A stretch of 64,000 nucleotides of DNA from Tepidibacillus_B infernus (GCF_048898065.1 NZ_JBLWFI010000001.1:372001-436000), one strand, 5' to 3'. Shown: positions 8,787-17,840, numbered from the stretch's first letter. Made by a program: numbers and translations. Notes: generated by a model from the sequence alone, not told the origin.

Positions 8787-10256
8787 ATGCAAAAGAAGCG
8801 ATTCTCTTTTTTCCTTATCCTAGTTTTATTCCTTCCTATCTTATTCATGAATAGTCCTATCACTTATGCTAGTAGTGGAGAAGAGGTAGGAGAGATTCCA
8901 ATTGTAAGAGTAGAAATCACCAATACCGATGCAACGAAGCAAAAGATGCCCGTAGACACGATAGGCTTTGCTCTTAGAGGAAAATACTTTGTAGAAGGAA
9001 CGATCCTTGAATTAGAAGATAAAGATGATCAAGGATTGATTCATTATGATGTGGTGATGGAAAACAATAAATTATTTATTAAAAAAAGAGGGGAAACGAT
9101 TAGCGACCCATTAGATACGATTCGTTTAATACCACTTCCATCAACGGATAGTAAGACTTTTCCTTTAGTCGATGTGGTTCGTTATTGGCAAGGGATCAAA
9201 TACGATGTCAACCAATATCGGAACATCATGGAGTTTCGAATCGATCTTGTGAGTAACCCAACATCGCTTCCAACACCAACGATTAAAATGATCAATGAAT
9301 TGAATATTGAGGATTATTTAAAAGGTGTGGTTCCGATTGAAATGAGTCCTTCATGGGAATTAGAAAGTTTAAAAGCCCAAGCAGTCGCAGCAAGAACCTT
9401 TGCCATGAAATATTCCAATCAAGTGATTGATGATACGACAAGATACCAAGCATATACTGGTGTTTACAGCCGTGGGTTTAGAGAGGGAGATCGTTCTAAC
9501 CAAGCAGTAGGCGAAACAGCTGGACAAGTTCTCACATACAACAATTCACTCATTGCCGCACAATATTCTGCTTCAAATGGGGGTTATACTGAATCAGCAG
9601 AAAACGTTTGGGGTAGTTCTTATCCATATTTAGTATCAAAGGTTGACCCTTATGATAAGAAATATGCAGAGCTTTACGACTCAAGAAATGCTTATCATGA
9701 TTGGCAAGTGACTTATACAAAAGAAGAGATTGAAAATCGACTTCGAAACAAAAATAAAGACATCGGCTCTTTAGAAAGTTTAGAAATCATCAATAAAGCC
9801 CCTTCTGGCAGAGTACTAGATCTGAGATTTATTGGAACAAATGGTATCTATGATACCTCGATTGATGAAAATGATAGGAATAAAGACTCAAAAGACTATT
9901 TAAGATCTCTTCTATCCTTAAAGAGCCAACTGTTCACGATCTCAAGTTCGACTGCGCCAGTCTTTGTTCAATCAGCTACACAGGTAACGTTAATGGAGCC
10001 ATCCAACCTCTATGTAAAAAGTACATCAAATACACAAAAATTAGGCCGAAACGGGAAGCCAATCTCGGTTTTAGGGGCGACAAAAGCGACAAAATTAGAG
10101 CAAACGGCCTATACCTTTACTGGGGATGGTTATGGACATGGGGTAGGGATGAGCCAAATTGGTGCAAGACAAATGGCTAAAGATGGAAAAACCTATCAAG
10201 AAATTCTTCAATTTTATTATCCAGGAGCAACTCTTACAAAAAATTATAACCAGTGA
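8787..10256 (+). CDS. SpoIID/LytB domain protein, probable secreted peptidoglycan lytic transglycosylase
   Basis: This 489-aa protein has an N-terminal signal peptide (KKR, then a hydrophobic stretch ending near ITYAS). The SpoIID/LytB domain begins around residue 170, with EDYLKGVVPIEMSPSWELE holding the catalytic Glu, followed by LKAQAVAARTFA. Further family motifs are YSASNGGYTESAENVW and, near the C-terminus, GYGHGVGMSQIGARQMA and FYYPGA. SpoIID cleaves glycan strands stripped of peptides during engulfment. This longer relative has a 150-residue N-terminal part and may act in sporulation or wall remodelling, so I give no symbol. ATG at 8787 follows AGGAGG. It ends before a bidirectional terminator. 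Confidence 0.88.
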   Translation: MQKKRFSFFLILVLFLPILFMNSPITYASSGEEVGEIPIVRVEITNTDATKQKMPVDTIGFALRGKYFVEGTILELEDKDDQGLIHYDVVMENNKLFIKKRGETISDPLDTIRLIPLPSTDSKTFPLVDVVRYWQGIKYDVNQYRNIMEFRIDLVSNPTSLPTPTIKMINELNIEDYLKGVVPIEMSPSWELESLKAQAVAARTFAMKYSNQVIDDTTRYQAYTGVYSRGFREGDRSNQAVGETAGQVLTYNNSLIAAQYSASNGGYTESAENVWGSSYPYLVSKVDPYDKKYAELYDSRNAYHDWQVTYTKEEIENRLRNKNKDIGSLESLEIINKAPSGRVLDLRFIGTNGIYDTSIDENDRNKDSKDYLRSLLSLKSQLFTISSSTAPVFVQSATQVTLMEPSNLYVKSTSNTQKLGRNGKPISVLGATKATKLEQTAYTFTGDGYGHGVGMSQIGARQMAKDGKTYQEILQFYYPGATLTKNYNQ

Positions 10257-10283
10257 GAAAGTACCAAATTAAATATAAAAAAT

Positions 10284-10324
10284 AAAAAAGACGTGAAAAC
10301 CTTATTGGTCAGCACGTCTTTTTT
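10284..10324. terminator. Bidirectional rho-independent terminator
   Basis: A 12-bp perfect stem pairs AAAAAAGACGTG (10284-10295) with CACGTCTTTTTT (10313-10324). Its T-run and A-run serve both directions. It separates the convergent SpoIID-like gene and the fructose operon. Confidence 0.88.
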
Positions 10325-10340
10325 ATGATCAACTCATTGT

Positions 10341-10796
10341 TTATTCAGCTGTGTTTAAAATATTTAAAATTTCTTCTGGCGTATTAGCTGTCATCAACTG
10401 ATTTCTAAACTCTTCGTGAATCAGTTTACGAGAAATAGCAGCTAAGATTTGTAAATGCTCATTTCCCGCACTTTCTTCTGGGACTGCGATAAGGAATACC
10501 ATCGTTACTGGATTTCCGTCAAGGGATTCCCACTCAATAGGTTGAGCTAATCTGGCAAAGCCAAGACCTGGCTTTTTAACACCATTTGATTTTCCATGAG
10601 GGATGGCCACGCCAAAACCAATTCCAGTAGAGCCTTGCTTTTCACGGTTCAGAACTGCCTCAGTATAGGTTTGAATGTCAGATAGAAAGCCTGCACTGTT
10701 CATAAGTTCCGTCATTTTCTTGATACTATCTTCTTTTGATGTAGCTTGTAGATTTAACGTAATCGTTTCTTCCTTTAATAGGGTAGATAAATTCAT
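10341..10796 (-). CDS. PTS fructose transporter subunit EIIA
   Basis: This 151-aa stand-alone EIIA of the fructose/mannitol class receives phosphate from HPr on the His in GVAIPHGKS and passes it to EIIB. Other family signatures are LNREKQGSTGIGFG near residue 50 and VFLIAVPEE before the C-terminal helix. ATG at 10796 follows GGAGGTTAAGCAAC. It is the last gene of the fruR-fruK-EIIBC-EIIA operon, 46 bp after the EIIBC gene. In B. subtilis, EIIA is fused to FruA, whereas here it is separate. Confidence 0.93.
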   Translation of the reverse strand: MNLSTLLKEETITLNLQATSKEDSIKKMTELMNSAGFLSDIQTYTEAVLNREKQGSTGIGFGVAIPHGKSNGVKKPGLGFARLAQPIEWESLDGNPVTMVFLIAVPEESAGNEHLQILAAISRKLIHEEFRNQLMTANTPEEILNILNTAE

Positions 10797-10842
10797 GTTG
10801 CTTAACCTCCAAGTCGTTTCTATGTTCTTATTTAACTTTTCC

Positions 10843-12228
10843 TTATTCTTTAGCTTTTTTTAGTATATTAACCACAATCGCTGTAACAACTGTACCTGCA
10901 ATGATGGCAACGGTATACATCAGAAGGTTTCCAACTGCATGTGGAATAGGTAGAACGAAGATTCCTCCATGTGGTGCGCGTAATGTAGCTCCGAATAACA
11001 TGGATAAAGCTCCTGTTAATGCTGAACCAGCTACAATAGATGGAATCACACGTAATGGGTCAGCGGCTGCAAATGGAATGGCACCTTCTGTGATAAAAGA
11101 GATTCCTAGTACAGCAGCAGCTTTTCCAGCTTCTCTTTCTTCAACCGTATATTTTTTTGGTGCAAGACGTGTAGCTAACCAAAGACCTAATGGTGGAGTC
11201 ATTCCAGCAGCCATAACTGCGGCCATTGGTTCAAAAACATTACTTCCAAGTAATCCAACAGCAAAGGTATAAGCAGCTTTATTTAGAGGACCACCCATAT
11301 CAAAGGCCATCATTGCACCTAAAATCAAACCAAGAAATATTCTATTCGTACCACTTAATCCTGTAAGCCAATTGGTCAAGCCATCCATCACAGTCTTTAC
11401 TGGTGTTCCGATAACAAATACCATCAATAATCCAACAATTAAAGTAGAAAGGAAAGGAATAATTAAGATTGGGATAAGACCTGCAAAGTTTTTAGGCAAC
11501 TTAATAGAGTCTTTTAACCACTTAGCCACATAACCGGCTAGAAAACCAGCAACAATACCACCTAAAAATCCAGAACCAATTTTGCTAGCTAACATACCAC
11601 CAATAAGTCCAGGAGTTAAACCAGGTTTATCCGCAATGGAAAATGCAATGAATCCGGCAAGGACAGGAACCATTAGAGCAAAGGCAGAGCCTCCACCGAT
11701 ATCCATCAACGCTTTAGCGATTGGATTATAAGCAGGATCGTTAGGATCAAATGCTTTAATACCGAAGATAAATGAGATAGCTATCAGAAGTCCTCCGGCA
11801 ACAACAAGTGGAATCATATAAGATACGCCATTCATTAGGTGTTTATATGCTCCAGTACGTTGAGAACTTCTCTCCGCTTTTATTTGTTGTACCTTCTCAG
11901 TATAACTAGTTTTGTTCGTAGGTTGTAGTGACAACGCTTTCTCAATTAGGCTGTTAGGATTTTTAATCGCTTCAGCCACACCTACTTTAATCACATTTTT
12001 TCCTTCAAATCGTGCTTCATCTACATCCGTATCGGCTGCGAGAATAACAGCATGTGCTTCAGCAATTTCTTGTTCAGTTAAACCATTTTCAACACCAACT
12101 GCGCCTCTCGTTTCTACTTTAAAATCCAGACCTTTTTCTTTTGCTGCTTTTTGCAAACTTTCAGCTGCCATATAGGTATGGGCAATACCTGTTGGACAAG
12201 CTGTTACTGCTAGAATTTTCTTAGACAT
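10843..12228 (-). CDS. fruA: PTS fructose transporter subunit EIIBC
   Basis: This 461-aa membrane permease takes up fructose and releases it as fructose 1-phosphate. The EIIB domain occupies residues 1-100, with its phosphorylated Cys in AVTACPTGIAHTYMA. The EIIC domain follows from about residue 130 (GVSYMIPLVVAGGLL) and has many hydrophobic helices and typical motifs such as GGPLNKAAYTFA, SFITEGAIPFAAADP and APHGGIF. EIIA is encoded by the next gene instead of being fused. ATG at 12228 follows AAGGAGGAT, only 13 bp after fruK. Confidence 0.95.
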   Translation of the reverse strand: MSKKILAVTACPTGIAHTYMAAESLQKAAKEKGLDFKVETRGAVGVENGLTEQEIAEAHAVILAADTDVDEARFEGKNVIKVGVAEAIKNPNSLIEKALSLQPTNKTSYTEKVQQIKAERSSQRTGAYKHLMNGVSYMIPLVVAGGLLIAISFIFGIKAFDPNDPAYNPIAKALMDIGGGSAFALMVPVLAGFIAFSIADKPGLTPGLIGGMLASKIGSGFLGGIVAGFLAGYVAKWLKDSIKLPKNFAGLIPILIIPFLSTLIVGLLMVFVIGTPVKTVMDGLTNWLTGLSGTNRIFLGLILGAMMAFDMGGPLNKAAYTFAVGLLGSNVFEPMAAVMAAGMTPPLGLWLATRLAPKKYTVEEREAGKAAAVLGISFITEGAIPFAAADPLRVIPSIVAGSALTGALSMLFGATLRAPHGGIFVLPIPHAVGNLLMYTVAIIAGTVVTAIVVNILKKAKE

Positions 12229-12241
12229 ATAAATCCTCCTT

Positions 12242-13198
12242 TTAATTTTTAATCATTTTATTTAAATTAAACGATTTACTTCGATTGATGGATTGGAGTA
12301 TTTCCTCCAAAGTACAAACCTGTGTACCTTCTTTAGATGCAGTAATCGTTCCAGCAGTTGTGGCTAGTAAACCGGTTTCCTCTAAACTTTTATTTTGCAA
12401 CAGTGAATATGCAAGGGTAGCAACCATTGAGTCACCGGCACCAACAGTGCTTTTCGGTGTAATTGAAAATGGGGTAATATGAAAGGCTTCTTTTGCATTT
12501 AAAATAATTGCACCCTGTTCACCCATTGAAATCATCACCAATGAAATACCTGATTCAATGATTTCCTTTCCTGCTGAAAGTATCTTTTGCTGGTGATCTA
12601 ATGTCTGACCTAATAATTGTTCTAATTCATAAAGATTTGGTTTGATCGCAAACGGTTTCGCTTTGATCCCTTCTTGTAAGGCAGGTCCATCCGCATCTAA
12701 AATCGTTTTCGCTCCTTTTTTATTGGCCATATCTATAAGTTCTTGATAAATAGATGTAGGAGCATTGACTGGTAGGCTTCCGCCAAAAACAACAACAGAA
12801 TGAGGGGTGATTCTTTCAGACAATTGCTGTTTAAAAAGCTCTATTTCTTGATTAGATATGCTAAATCCAGGTTCATTGATTTCTGTTGTCACATTTGCAT
12901 CTTCGTCTACGATTTTTAAATTGGTTCTGGTTTCACCATTTACCTCTACAAAGTGGTTAGGGATTGCTAATTGATTTAGTTGCCCGATTAGTTGTTTTCC
13001 CGTTTGGCCAGCAATAAAACCTGTTGCTAATACATCTACATGAAAAGTTTTTAAGACCTTTGCCGCGTTAATTCCTTTCCCACCAGGATCGATACGTATT
13101 TCCTTTGTTCGATTTAAGCCTCCAATCTCAAGTTGATCGAGGGTAATCGTTTTATCTAAGGCGGGATTTAAGGTGACTGTAATAATGGTTTGATTCAT
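12242..13198 (-). CDS. fruK: 1-phosphofructokinase
   Basis: This enzyme phosphorylates fructose 1-phosphate, the PTS product, to fructose 1,6-bisphosphate. It is a 318-aa PfkB-family ribokinase-fold protein. TVTLNPALDKTI lies at the N-terminus, DPGGKGINAAKVL near residue 35 is PfkB signature 1, and STVGAGDSMVA is signature 2 with the catalytic Asp. I place the start at ATG 13198 because GGAGGG lies 7 nt upstream. A longer frame to 13246 would overlap fruR and lacks homology at its N-terminus. It sits between fruR and the EIIBC gene. Confidence 0.95.
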   Translation of the reverse strand: MNQTIITVTLNPALDKTITLDQLEIGGLNRTKEIRIDPGGKGINAAKVLKTFHVDVLATGFIAGQTGKQLIGQLNQLAIPNHFVEVNGETRTNLKIVDEDANVTTEINEPGFSISNQEIELFKQQLSERITPHSVVVFGGSLPVNAPTSIYQELIDMANKKGAKTILDADGPALQEGIKAKPFAIKPNLYELEQLLGQTLDHQQKILSAGKEIIESGISLVMISMGEQGAIILNAKEAFHITPFSITPKSTVGAGDSMVATLAYSLLQNKSLEETGLLATTAGTITASKEGTQVCTLEEILQSINRSKSFNLNKMIKN

Positions 13199-13208
13199 GA
13201 TTTCCCTC

Positions 13209-13976
13209 CTATGATGATACAAGATAGAGATCGACTCCCAGATCATTTAATTGCTTGACGACGCTTTCAGAAATTCCATCATCGATCACATATTTATCGA
13301 TTTCCTGAAGGTCTGCAACCTTTGCAAAGGCAACCTTTCCAATTTTACTATGATCTGTAAGTAGTATCACTTGTTTTGCTGATTGAATCATCCTTCTTTT
13401 CGTAGCGGCTTCAAGTAAATTTGGAGTTGTAATTCCTTCTTTTAGATCGATTCCATTTGTTGCGATAAAGGCCTTATCCACTTTAATCATACTTAAGGAT
13501 TGTTCTGCAAAAGGCCCAACTAATGCTAAAGTTTCTTTTCTTAAAGAGCCACCAATGATGATTACTTCAATTCCTTTTATATCTTGCAGTTCTTGCGCGA
13601 AAACAAGGGAATTCGTAACAACAGTCAATCTGTTAAATCTTTTTAATTCTTTAACCAAATAATAGATGGTTGTGCCTGAATCAAGTAAGATCGTATCTCC
13701 TTCTTCAATGAAATCAGTAGCCTTTTTAGCAATCATTTCTTTTTCCTTACTATAACGATCTTCTTTTTCTTGAAAGGTAGGTTCAAAATTGACCCCTTCA
13801 ATTGGAATTGCACCACCATGAGTTCTTTTGATTAGCTTTTCATCCTCTAGTTCTTTAAGGTCCCTACGTACCGTCGACTCTGATACTTGAAAAAGTTCGG
13901 CTAATTCTGGAACAGAGGCTCTAGCGTATTTTTGCACATATTCTAATATCTTGGTTTTTCGTTCTTCACTAAACAA
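13209..13976 (-). CDS. fruR: DeoR-family transcriptional regulator of the fructose operon
   Basis: This 255-aa protein has the DeoR/GlpR layout. An N-terminal winged helix spans residues 1-55 (VPELAELFQVSESTVRRDLKELE, then IKRTHGGAI). A DeoRC sugar-phosphate sensor domain follows (DSGTTIYYLVKEL, TNSLVFAQEL, GGSLRKETLALVG). The position upstream of fruK and the PTS genes suggests that it represses them until fructose 1-phosphate accumulates. The start is TTG at 13976 with GGAGGG about 10 nt upstream. Two 13-bp direct repeats in the promoter are its likely binding sites. Confidence 0.92.
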   Translation of the reverse strand: MFSEERKTKILEYVQKYARASVPELAELFQVSESTVRRDLKELEDEKLIKRTHGGAIPIEGVNFEPTFQEKEDRYSKEKEMIAKKATDFIEEGDTILLDSGTTIYYLVKELKRFNRLTVVTNSLVFAQELQDIKGIEVIIIGGSLRKETLALVGPFAEQSLSMIKVDKAFIATNGIDLKEGITTPNLLEAATKRRMIQSAKQVILLTDHSKIGKVAFAKVADLQEIDKYVIDDGISESVVKQLNDLGVDLYLVSS

Positions 13977-14000
13977 GAAAATAGCTCCCTCCTTTCAACA

Positions 14001-14057
14001 TTAATATGACTGTTTATGAATACTTGCAAGCGTTTTACATTAAAAATATGACTGTTT
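14001..14057 (-). promoter_or_regulatory. fru operon promoter with FruR direct repeats and a cre-like site
   Basis: On the minus strand, TTGCAA (14024-14029) and TATTAA (14001-14006) are separated by 17 bp, giving a good sigma-A promoter. AATATGACTGTTT occurs twice, at 14003-14015 (over the -10) and 14045-14057 (upstream of the -35), exactly 42 bp apart, or about four helical turns. TGCAAGCGTTTTA at 14025-14037 resembles a CcpA cre site and overlaps the -35. Together these suggest control by FruR and by catabolite repression. Confidence 0.6.
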
Positions 14058-14142
14058 GTTTTTGTTTGTGCTTATTTATGATTATATTATGTTAGTTTTA
14101 TCTATGCAAGAGGGTAAGAAGAAGCAAAATGTAAGAATGGTG

Positions 14143-14171
14143 TTGTCAAAAACAACAAGGATTGCTATAGT
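14143..14171 (+). promoter_or_regulatory. Sigma-A-type promoter for queA-tgt-yajC
   Basis: TTGTCA (14143-14148) and TATAGT (14166-14171) are spaced by 17 bp. The -35 lies in a small dyad (GTTGT/ACAAC, 14142-14156). Downstream, the perfect palindrome GGTATATATACC lies at 14192-14203 before queA. Confidence 0.6.
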
Positions 14172-14262
14172 AGATACCGTTGAATAGCTTGGGTATATAT
14201 ACCAATCCAGTTTGAAATACTAGTACATAATGTGGATCATAGATAAAGGATGAACTTGAATA

Positions 14263-15291
14263 ATGAATATTGAATTATTTGACTTTTACTTGCCAGAAGA
14301 GCTGATTGCCCAAACCCCACTAAAGAATCGAGCAGAATCTAAGATGCTTACTTTGAATCGAAAAACAGGGGAGATTAGGCATCATCATTTCAAAGATATT
14401 GTGGACTATTTACAACCGGGGGATACATTGGTGCTTAACGATACTAAAGTACTCCCTGCTCGTTTGTTTGGCATAAAAAAGGAGACTGGGGCTAAAATCG
14501 AGGTTCTCTTATTAAAACAGCTAGAGAATGACCGTTGGGAAACCCTTGTTAAACCTGGAAAAAAGCTACGGGTTGGTCATCAGATTATCTTTGGCGATGG
14601 CTTATTAACGGGAATCGTTGAGGATATGACAGAGGTAGGGGGAAGAATCATCCGTTTTCAATATCAAGGGGTTTTTAATGAAATCCTAGACCAACTTGGC
14701 CAAATGCCGCTTCCTCCCTATATTAAAGAACAATTAGAGGATAAGGATCGCTATCAGACGGTATATGCCAAAAATTTAGGTTCTGCAGCAGCTCCAACAG
14801 CAGGCTTGCATTTTACAAAGGAATTGTTAGAACAAATCAAAGAAAAAGGGATTGAAATCCTTTATATTACTTTACATGTTGGTTTAGGAACCTTCCGTCC
14901 AGTACAAGCTCAGAATATTGAAGAACATCATATGCATTCAGAATTCTATTCTTTATCAGAAGAGGTAGCGGAAAAATTAAATCAAGCAAAGTCAGATGGA
15001 CGAAGAATCATCGCTGTCGGCACAACCTCGGTACGTACACTAGAAACCGTGATAGACCAAGAATCAAGACGATTCATTGCAAAACAGGGTTGGACAGATA
15101 TTTTTATTTATCCAGGTTATCAATTTAAAGCAATTGATGCGATGATTACGAATTTTCATTTGCCCAAGTCTTCGTTAATCATGTTGGTTAGTGCTTTAGC
15201 CGGAAGGGAGCAGGTGATGAAAGCCTACCGTGAGGCAATTCAACACCATTACCGCTTTTTTAGTTTCGGCGATGCCATGTTTATTTATTGA
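14263..15291 (+). CDS. queA: S-adenosylmethionine:tRNA ribosyltransferase-isomerase
   Basis: QueA transfers and isomerises the ribosyl part of SAM onto preQ1 in tRNA, giving epoxyqueuosine at wobble position 34. The 342-aa length is normal. Family motifs include FDFYLPEELIAQTP at the start, LVLNDTKVLPARLFG near residue 55, AAPTAGLHFT, ILYITLHVGLGTFRPV and TNFHLPKSSL near the end. ATG at 14263 has AAAGGATG upstream. It is followed directly by tgt, which performs the preceding step. Confidence 0.97.
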   Translation: MNIELFDFYLPEELIAQTPLKNRAESKMLTLNRKTGEIRHHHFKDIVDYLQPGDTLVLNDTKVLPARLFGIKKETGAKIEVLLLKQLENDRWETLVKPGKKLRVGHQIIFGDGLLTGIVEDMTEVGGRIIRFQYQGVFNEILDQLGQMPLPPYIKEQLEDKDRYQTVYAKNLGSAAAPTAGLHFTKELLEQIKEKGIEILYITLHVGLGTFRPVQAQNIEEHHMHSEFYSLSEEVAEKLNQAKSDGRRIIAVGTTSVRTLETVIDQESRRFIAKQGWTDIFIYPGYQFKAIDAMITNFHLPKSSLIMLVSALAGREQVMKAYREAIQHHYRFFSFGDAMFIY

Positions 15292-15308
15292 ATACAAGGA
15301 GAGATATC

Positions 15309-16442
15309 ATGTCGGCAGTTCGCTATGAATTGATCAAAAAAGATAAAAAAACAGGGGCACGTTTAGGGCGTTTACATACACCTCATGGCGTAATAGAGAC
15401 ACCAATCTTTATGCCTGTAGGAACACAAGCGACTGTAAAAGCGATGAGCCCGGAAGAGTTAAAAGAGATGAATGCTCAAATCATTTTGAGCAACACTTAT
15501 CATTTGTTTTTGCGACCTGGACACGAGATAGTTAAAGAAGCTGGGGGTCTTCATTCTTTTATGAATTGGGATCGCCCAATTTTAACCGATAGTGGTGGAT
15601 TCCAGGTCTTTAGTTTAAGTGACCTCCGTAACATTACTGAAGAAGGGGTTCATTTTCGCAATCATTTAAGTGGGGAAAAACTCTTTATCGGGCCAGAAAC
15701 TTCGATTAAAATACAAAATGCGCTTGGCTCAGACATTATGATGGCCTTTGATGAGTGTCCACCATATCCAGCGGAACGGGAATATGTCAAGCAATCATTG
15801 GAAAGAACCACTCGTTGGGCAGAGCGTTCCCTAAAGGCGCATCAACGGCCAAATGATCAAGCATTATTTGGTATTGTTCAAGGTGGTATGTATAAAGATT
15901 TACGTGAACAGAGTGCCAAAGAGATTACTTCTTTAGATTTTCCCGGATATGCTGTTGGTGGGTTAAGTGTAGGGGAACCAAAGGATATGATGTATGAGGT
16001 ATTGGAATATACCACTTCTTTACTACCAGAGAATAAACCTCGTTACCTGATGGGGGTTGGCGATCCTGAATCCTTATTTGAAGGGGTTATTCGAGGGATT
16101 GATATGTTTGACTGTGTCTTACCTACAAGAATTGCCAGAAATGGAACAACGATGACCAGTCAAGGAAGACTTGTTGTACGTAATGCTAAGTATGCGAGGG
16201 ATTTTGGACCAATTGATCCAGTTTGTGGTTGTTATACCTGTCAAAATTATTCAAGAGCATACGTTAGACACCTTTTAAAAGCAGATGAGATTTTTGGATT
16301 AAGACTTACTTCATATCATAATTTATACTTTTTATTGGAACTAATGAAAAAAATTCGTGAGGCTATTATGGAAGATCGGCTTTTAGAGTTTAAAGAGGAA
16401 TTTTTTGAACAATATGGAATAAATGAGTTACGCTCATTCTAA
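15309..16442 (+). CDS. tgt: Queuine/preQ1 tRNA-guanine transglycosylase
   Basis: Tgt exchanges guanine-34 of GUN-anticodon tRNAs for preQ1. The 377-aa protein contains the catalytic-Asp region ILTDSGGFQVFSL, the substrate-pocket motif GIVQGGMYKDLR and the nucleophile Asp in GIDMFDCVLPTRIARNG. The zinc site is the C-terminal CGCYTCQNYSRAYVRHL plus a later His. The start at 15309 is chosen because AAGGAGAG lies 6 nt upstream. A longer frame from 15288 would overlap queA without a ribosome site. It is the second gene of queA-tgt-yajC. Confidence 0.97.
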   Translation: MSAVRYELIKKDKKTGARLGRLHTPHGVIETPIFMPVGTQATVKAMSPEELKEMNAQIILSNTYHLFLRPGHEIVKEAGGLHSFMNWDRPILTDSGGFQVFSLSDLRNITEEGVHFRNHLSGEKLFIGPETSIKIQNALGSDIMMAFDECPPYPAEREYVKQSLERTTRWAERSLKAHQRPNDQALFGIVQGGMYKDLREQSAKEITSLDFPGYAVGGLSVGEPKDMMYEVLEYTTSLLPENKPRYLMGVGDPESLFEGVIRGIDMFDCVLPTRIARNGTTMTSQGRLVVRNAKYARDFGPIDPVCGCYTCQNYSRAYVRHLLKADEIFGLRLTSYHNLYFLLELMKKIREAIMEDRLLEFKEEFFEQYGINELRSF

Positions 16443-16484
16443 ACTTTATGGTATGCTATACTCTAAGGAAAGGAGGGAAAATTC

Positions 16485-16796
16485 ATGAATTTGGCTCAAG
16501 AGACAGCAGCTCAAGGTAGCTTATTAGCTACTATATTACCATTGATTCTAATGTTTGTTATTTTTTATTTCTTGTTGATTCGCCCACAACAAAAGCGAAC
16601 AAAACAAAGAAATGTAATGCTTTCTAACTTAAAGAAAAACGATAAGGTGATTACCATTGGAGGTTTATATGGTACGATCATTGACTTAACTGACGATAAG
16701 GTTACCCTTCGCGTAAATGAAAGCACTAAATTAACATTTGATCGTAATGCAATCAATGGTGTAGTTGAAGATAACAAAGAAGAAAATAAGAAATAG
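16485..16796 (+). CDS. yajC: Preprotein translocase accessory subunit YajC
   Basis: This 103-aa single-pass membrane protein associates with SecDF-YidC at the translocon. A hydrophobic segment at residues 15-37 (ATILPLILMFVIFYFLL) is followed by the family signature IRPQQKRTKQR and the cytoplasmic KKNDKVITIGGLYGTI, DDKVTLRV domain. AGGAGGG lies 7 nt before the ATG. The order queA-tgt-yajC is widely conserved, and secD and secF lie 6 kb downstream. Confidence 0.95.
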   Translation: MNLAQETAAQGSLLATILPLILMFVIFYFLLIRPQQKRTKQRNVMLSNLKKNDKVITIGGLYGTIIDLTDDKVTLRVNESTKLTFDRNAINGVVEDNKEENKK

Positions 16797-16808
16797 ACAA
16801 AAATACAT

Positions 16809-16850
16809 AAAAAGAGATAGATCTGGTATCCAGAGTCTATCTCTTTTTTA
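16809..16850 (+). terminator. Rho-independent terminator after yajC
   Basis: AAAAAGAGATAGA (16809-16821) pairs with TCTATCTCTTTTT (16836-16848), a 13-bp stem followed by T residues. Confidence 0.9.
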
Positions 16851-16885
16851 GCATCACATTGGGGCACTTTTATAGATTTCTTTCT

Positions 16886-17701
16886 TTATCTTCGCGAAGA
16901 GCTAAGTCTTAACTGTTTGTTGGTAGAAAGGTTATCACTAAGAATATAGCCAGTTTGACTAGCGATCATTCCTAATAAAATACCAGCTGTCATATCAGAT
17001 AACCAGTGAATCCCTAAATAAAAGATAGAGAAAATAATTACTCCCGCACTGAACATGGTAATCTTACCAAGCCATTTACTTTTTGAACGCAAAGCAATTA
17101 AAGCAATCGTGACAGAAATCGAAGTGTGTAAGCTTGGAAAATTGTTATCGAGACCTGAAAGAGCTCGATATTCGATCTCAAAGTTAGGATATACTTTTGG
17201 AATCAAAAACTGAACGTGTGGATCATAATACCATACTTCATAGACTGGGAAAAAGAGATAAAACGGGATAGCGATGATATAGTTTAACATCATTGCATAA
17301 ATGAGTGAATAAAACGATCTGTCATCATCACGATTTGAATAAACAATAAAAGAAGTAACCATCATTGTTGGAAAGATGATGACATAGAAAAAGGTAAGTA
17401 GATAAGTTAACGAATCATTCATAAACCACTGCTGAATAAAATAAACAATATTACCTTCCCACTGATGTATCATTGGTGTAAAATCTGGCACAACTAAATC
17501 TTTCTCTATTTTTTGCTCGATTTTGTTGAAATAGAGAATAAGAAATAAGGCCAAAAAATGAAGTAGGTATTTTTTATCAGAAAAAAGTTTCACAAACATA
17601 TCTTTAAGTGTTCGGTACGGATTTTTTTGTAATAGAACCGATGAAATTATGATGACTAAAATCGCAACGGTTAGAATGATGGTATTCATCGATTGAAACA
17701 T
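16886..17701 (-). CDS. PAP2-superfamily membrane phosphatase
   Basis: This 271-aa integral membrane protein has about six hydrophobic helices. The PAP2 acid-phosphatase motifs are recognisable: FPSLHTSIS carries the second motif with its His, and YLGIHWLSDMTAGI is the third motif with the nucleophilic His and following Asp. The layout resembles the inositol-phosphorylceramide-synthase-like branch of PAP2 proteins. The natural substrate, perhaps a lipid phosphate or prenyl diphosphate, cannot be told from the sequence. ATG at 17701 follows AGGGGGGA. It is transcribed opposite to yajC, and the two genes converge on the terminator at 16809-16850. Confidence 0.83.
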   Translation of the reverse strand: MFQSMNTIILTVAILVIIISSVLLQKNPYRTLKDMFVKLFSDKKYLLHFLALFLILYFNKIEQKIEKDLVVPDFTPMIHQWEGNIVYFIQQWFMNDSLTYLLTFFYVIIFPTMMVTSFIVYSNRDDDRSFYSLIYAMMLNYIIAIPFYLFFPVYEVWYYDPHVQFLIPKVYPNFEIEYRALSGLDNNFPSLHTSISVTIALIALRSKSKWLGKITMFSAGVIIFSIFYLGIHWLSDMTAGILLGMIASQTGYILSDNLSTNKQLRLSSSRR

Positions 17702-17840
17702 AGAATCCCCCCTGAAAGAAGAACTCAACTGCCGCTTTGGCTAGTACTCAACTTTGGCAACTTTTTTAATTGTACCATAAACCCTAGTGGAGATATAGTA
17801 TTCTATGTTTCATTTCAAAATTTCCCACAGTTACCCTAAA

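Noticed and set aside
10901..12175. Plus-strand frames opposite the EIIBC gene
   Set aside because: Low-complexity antisense frames opposite a clear coding gene, without ribosome sites or family motifs.
13199..13246. Longer N-terminus for FruK
   Set aside because: The extension overlaps fruR, lacks similarity to PfkB proteins, and a good ribosome site serves the start at 13198.
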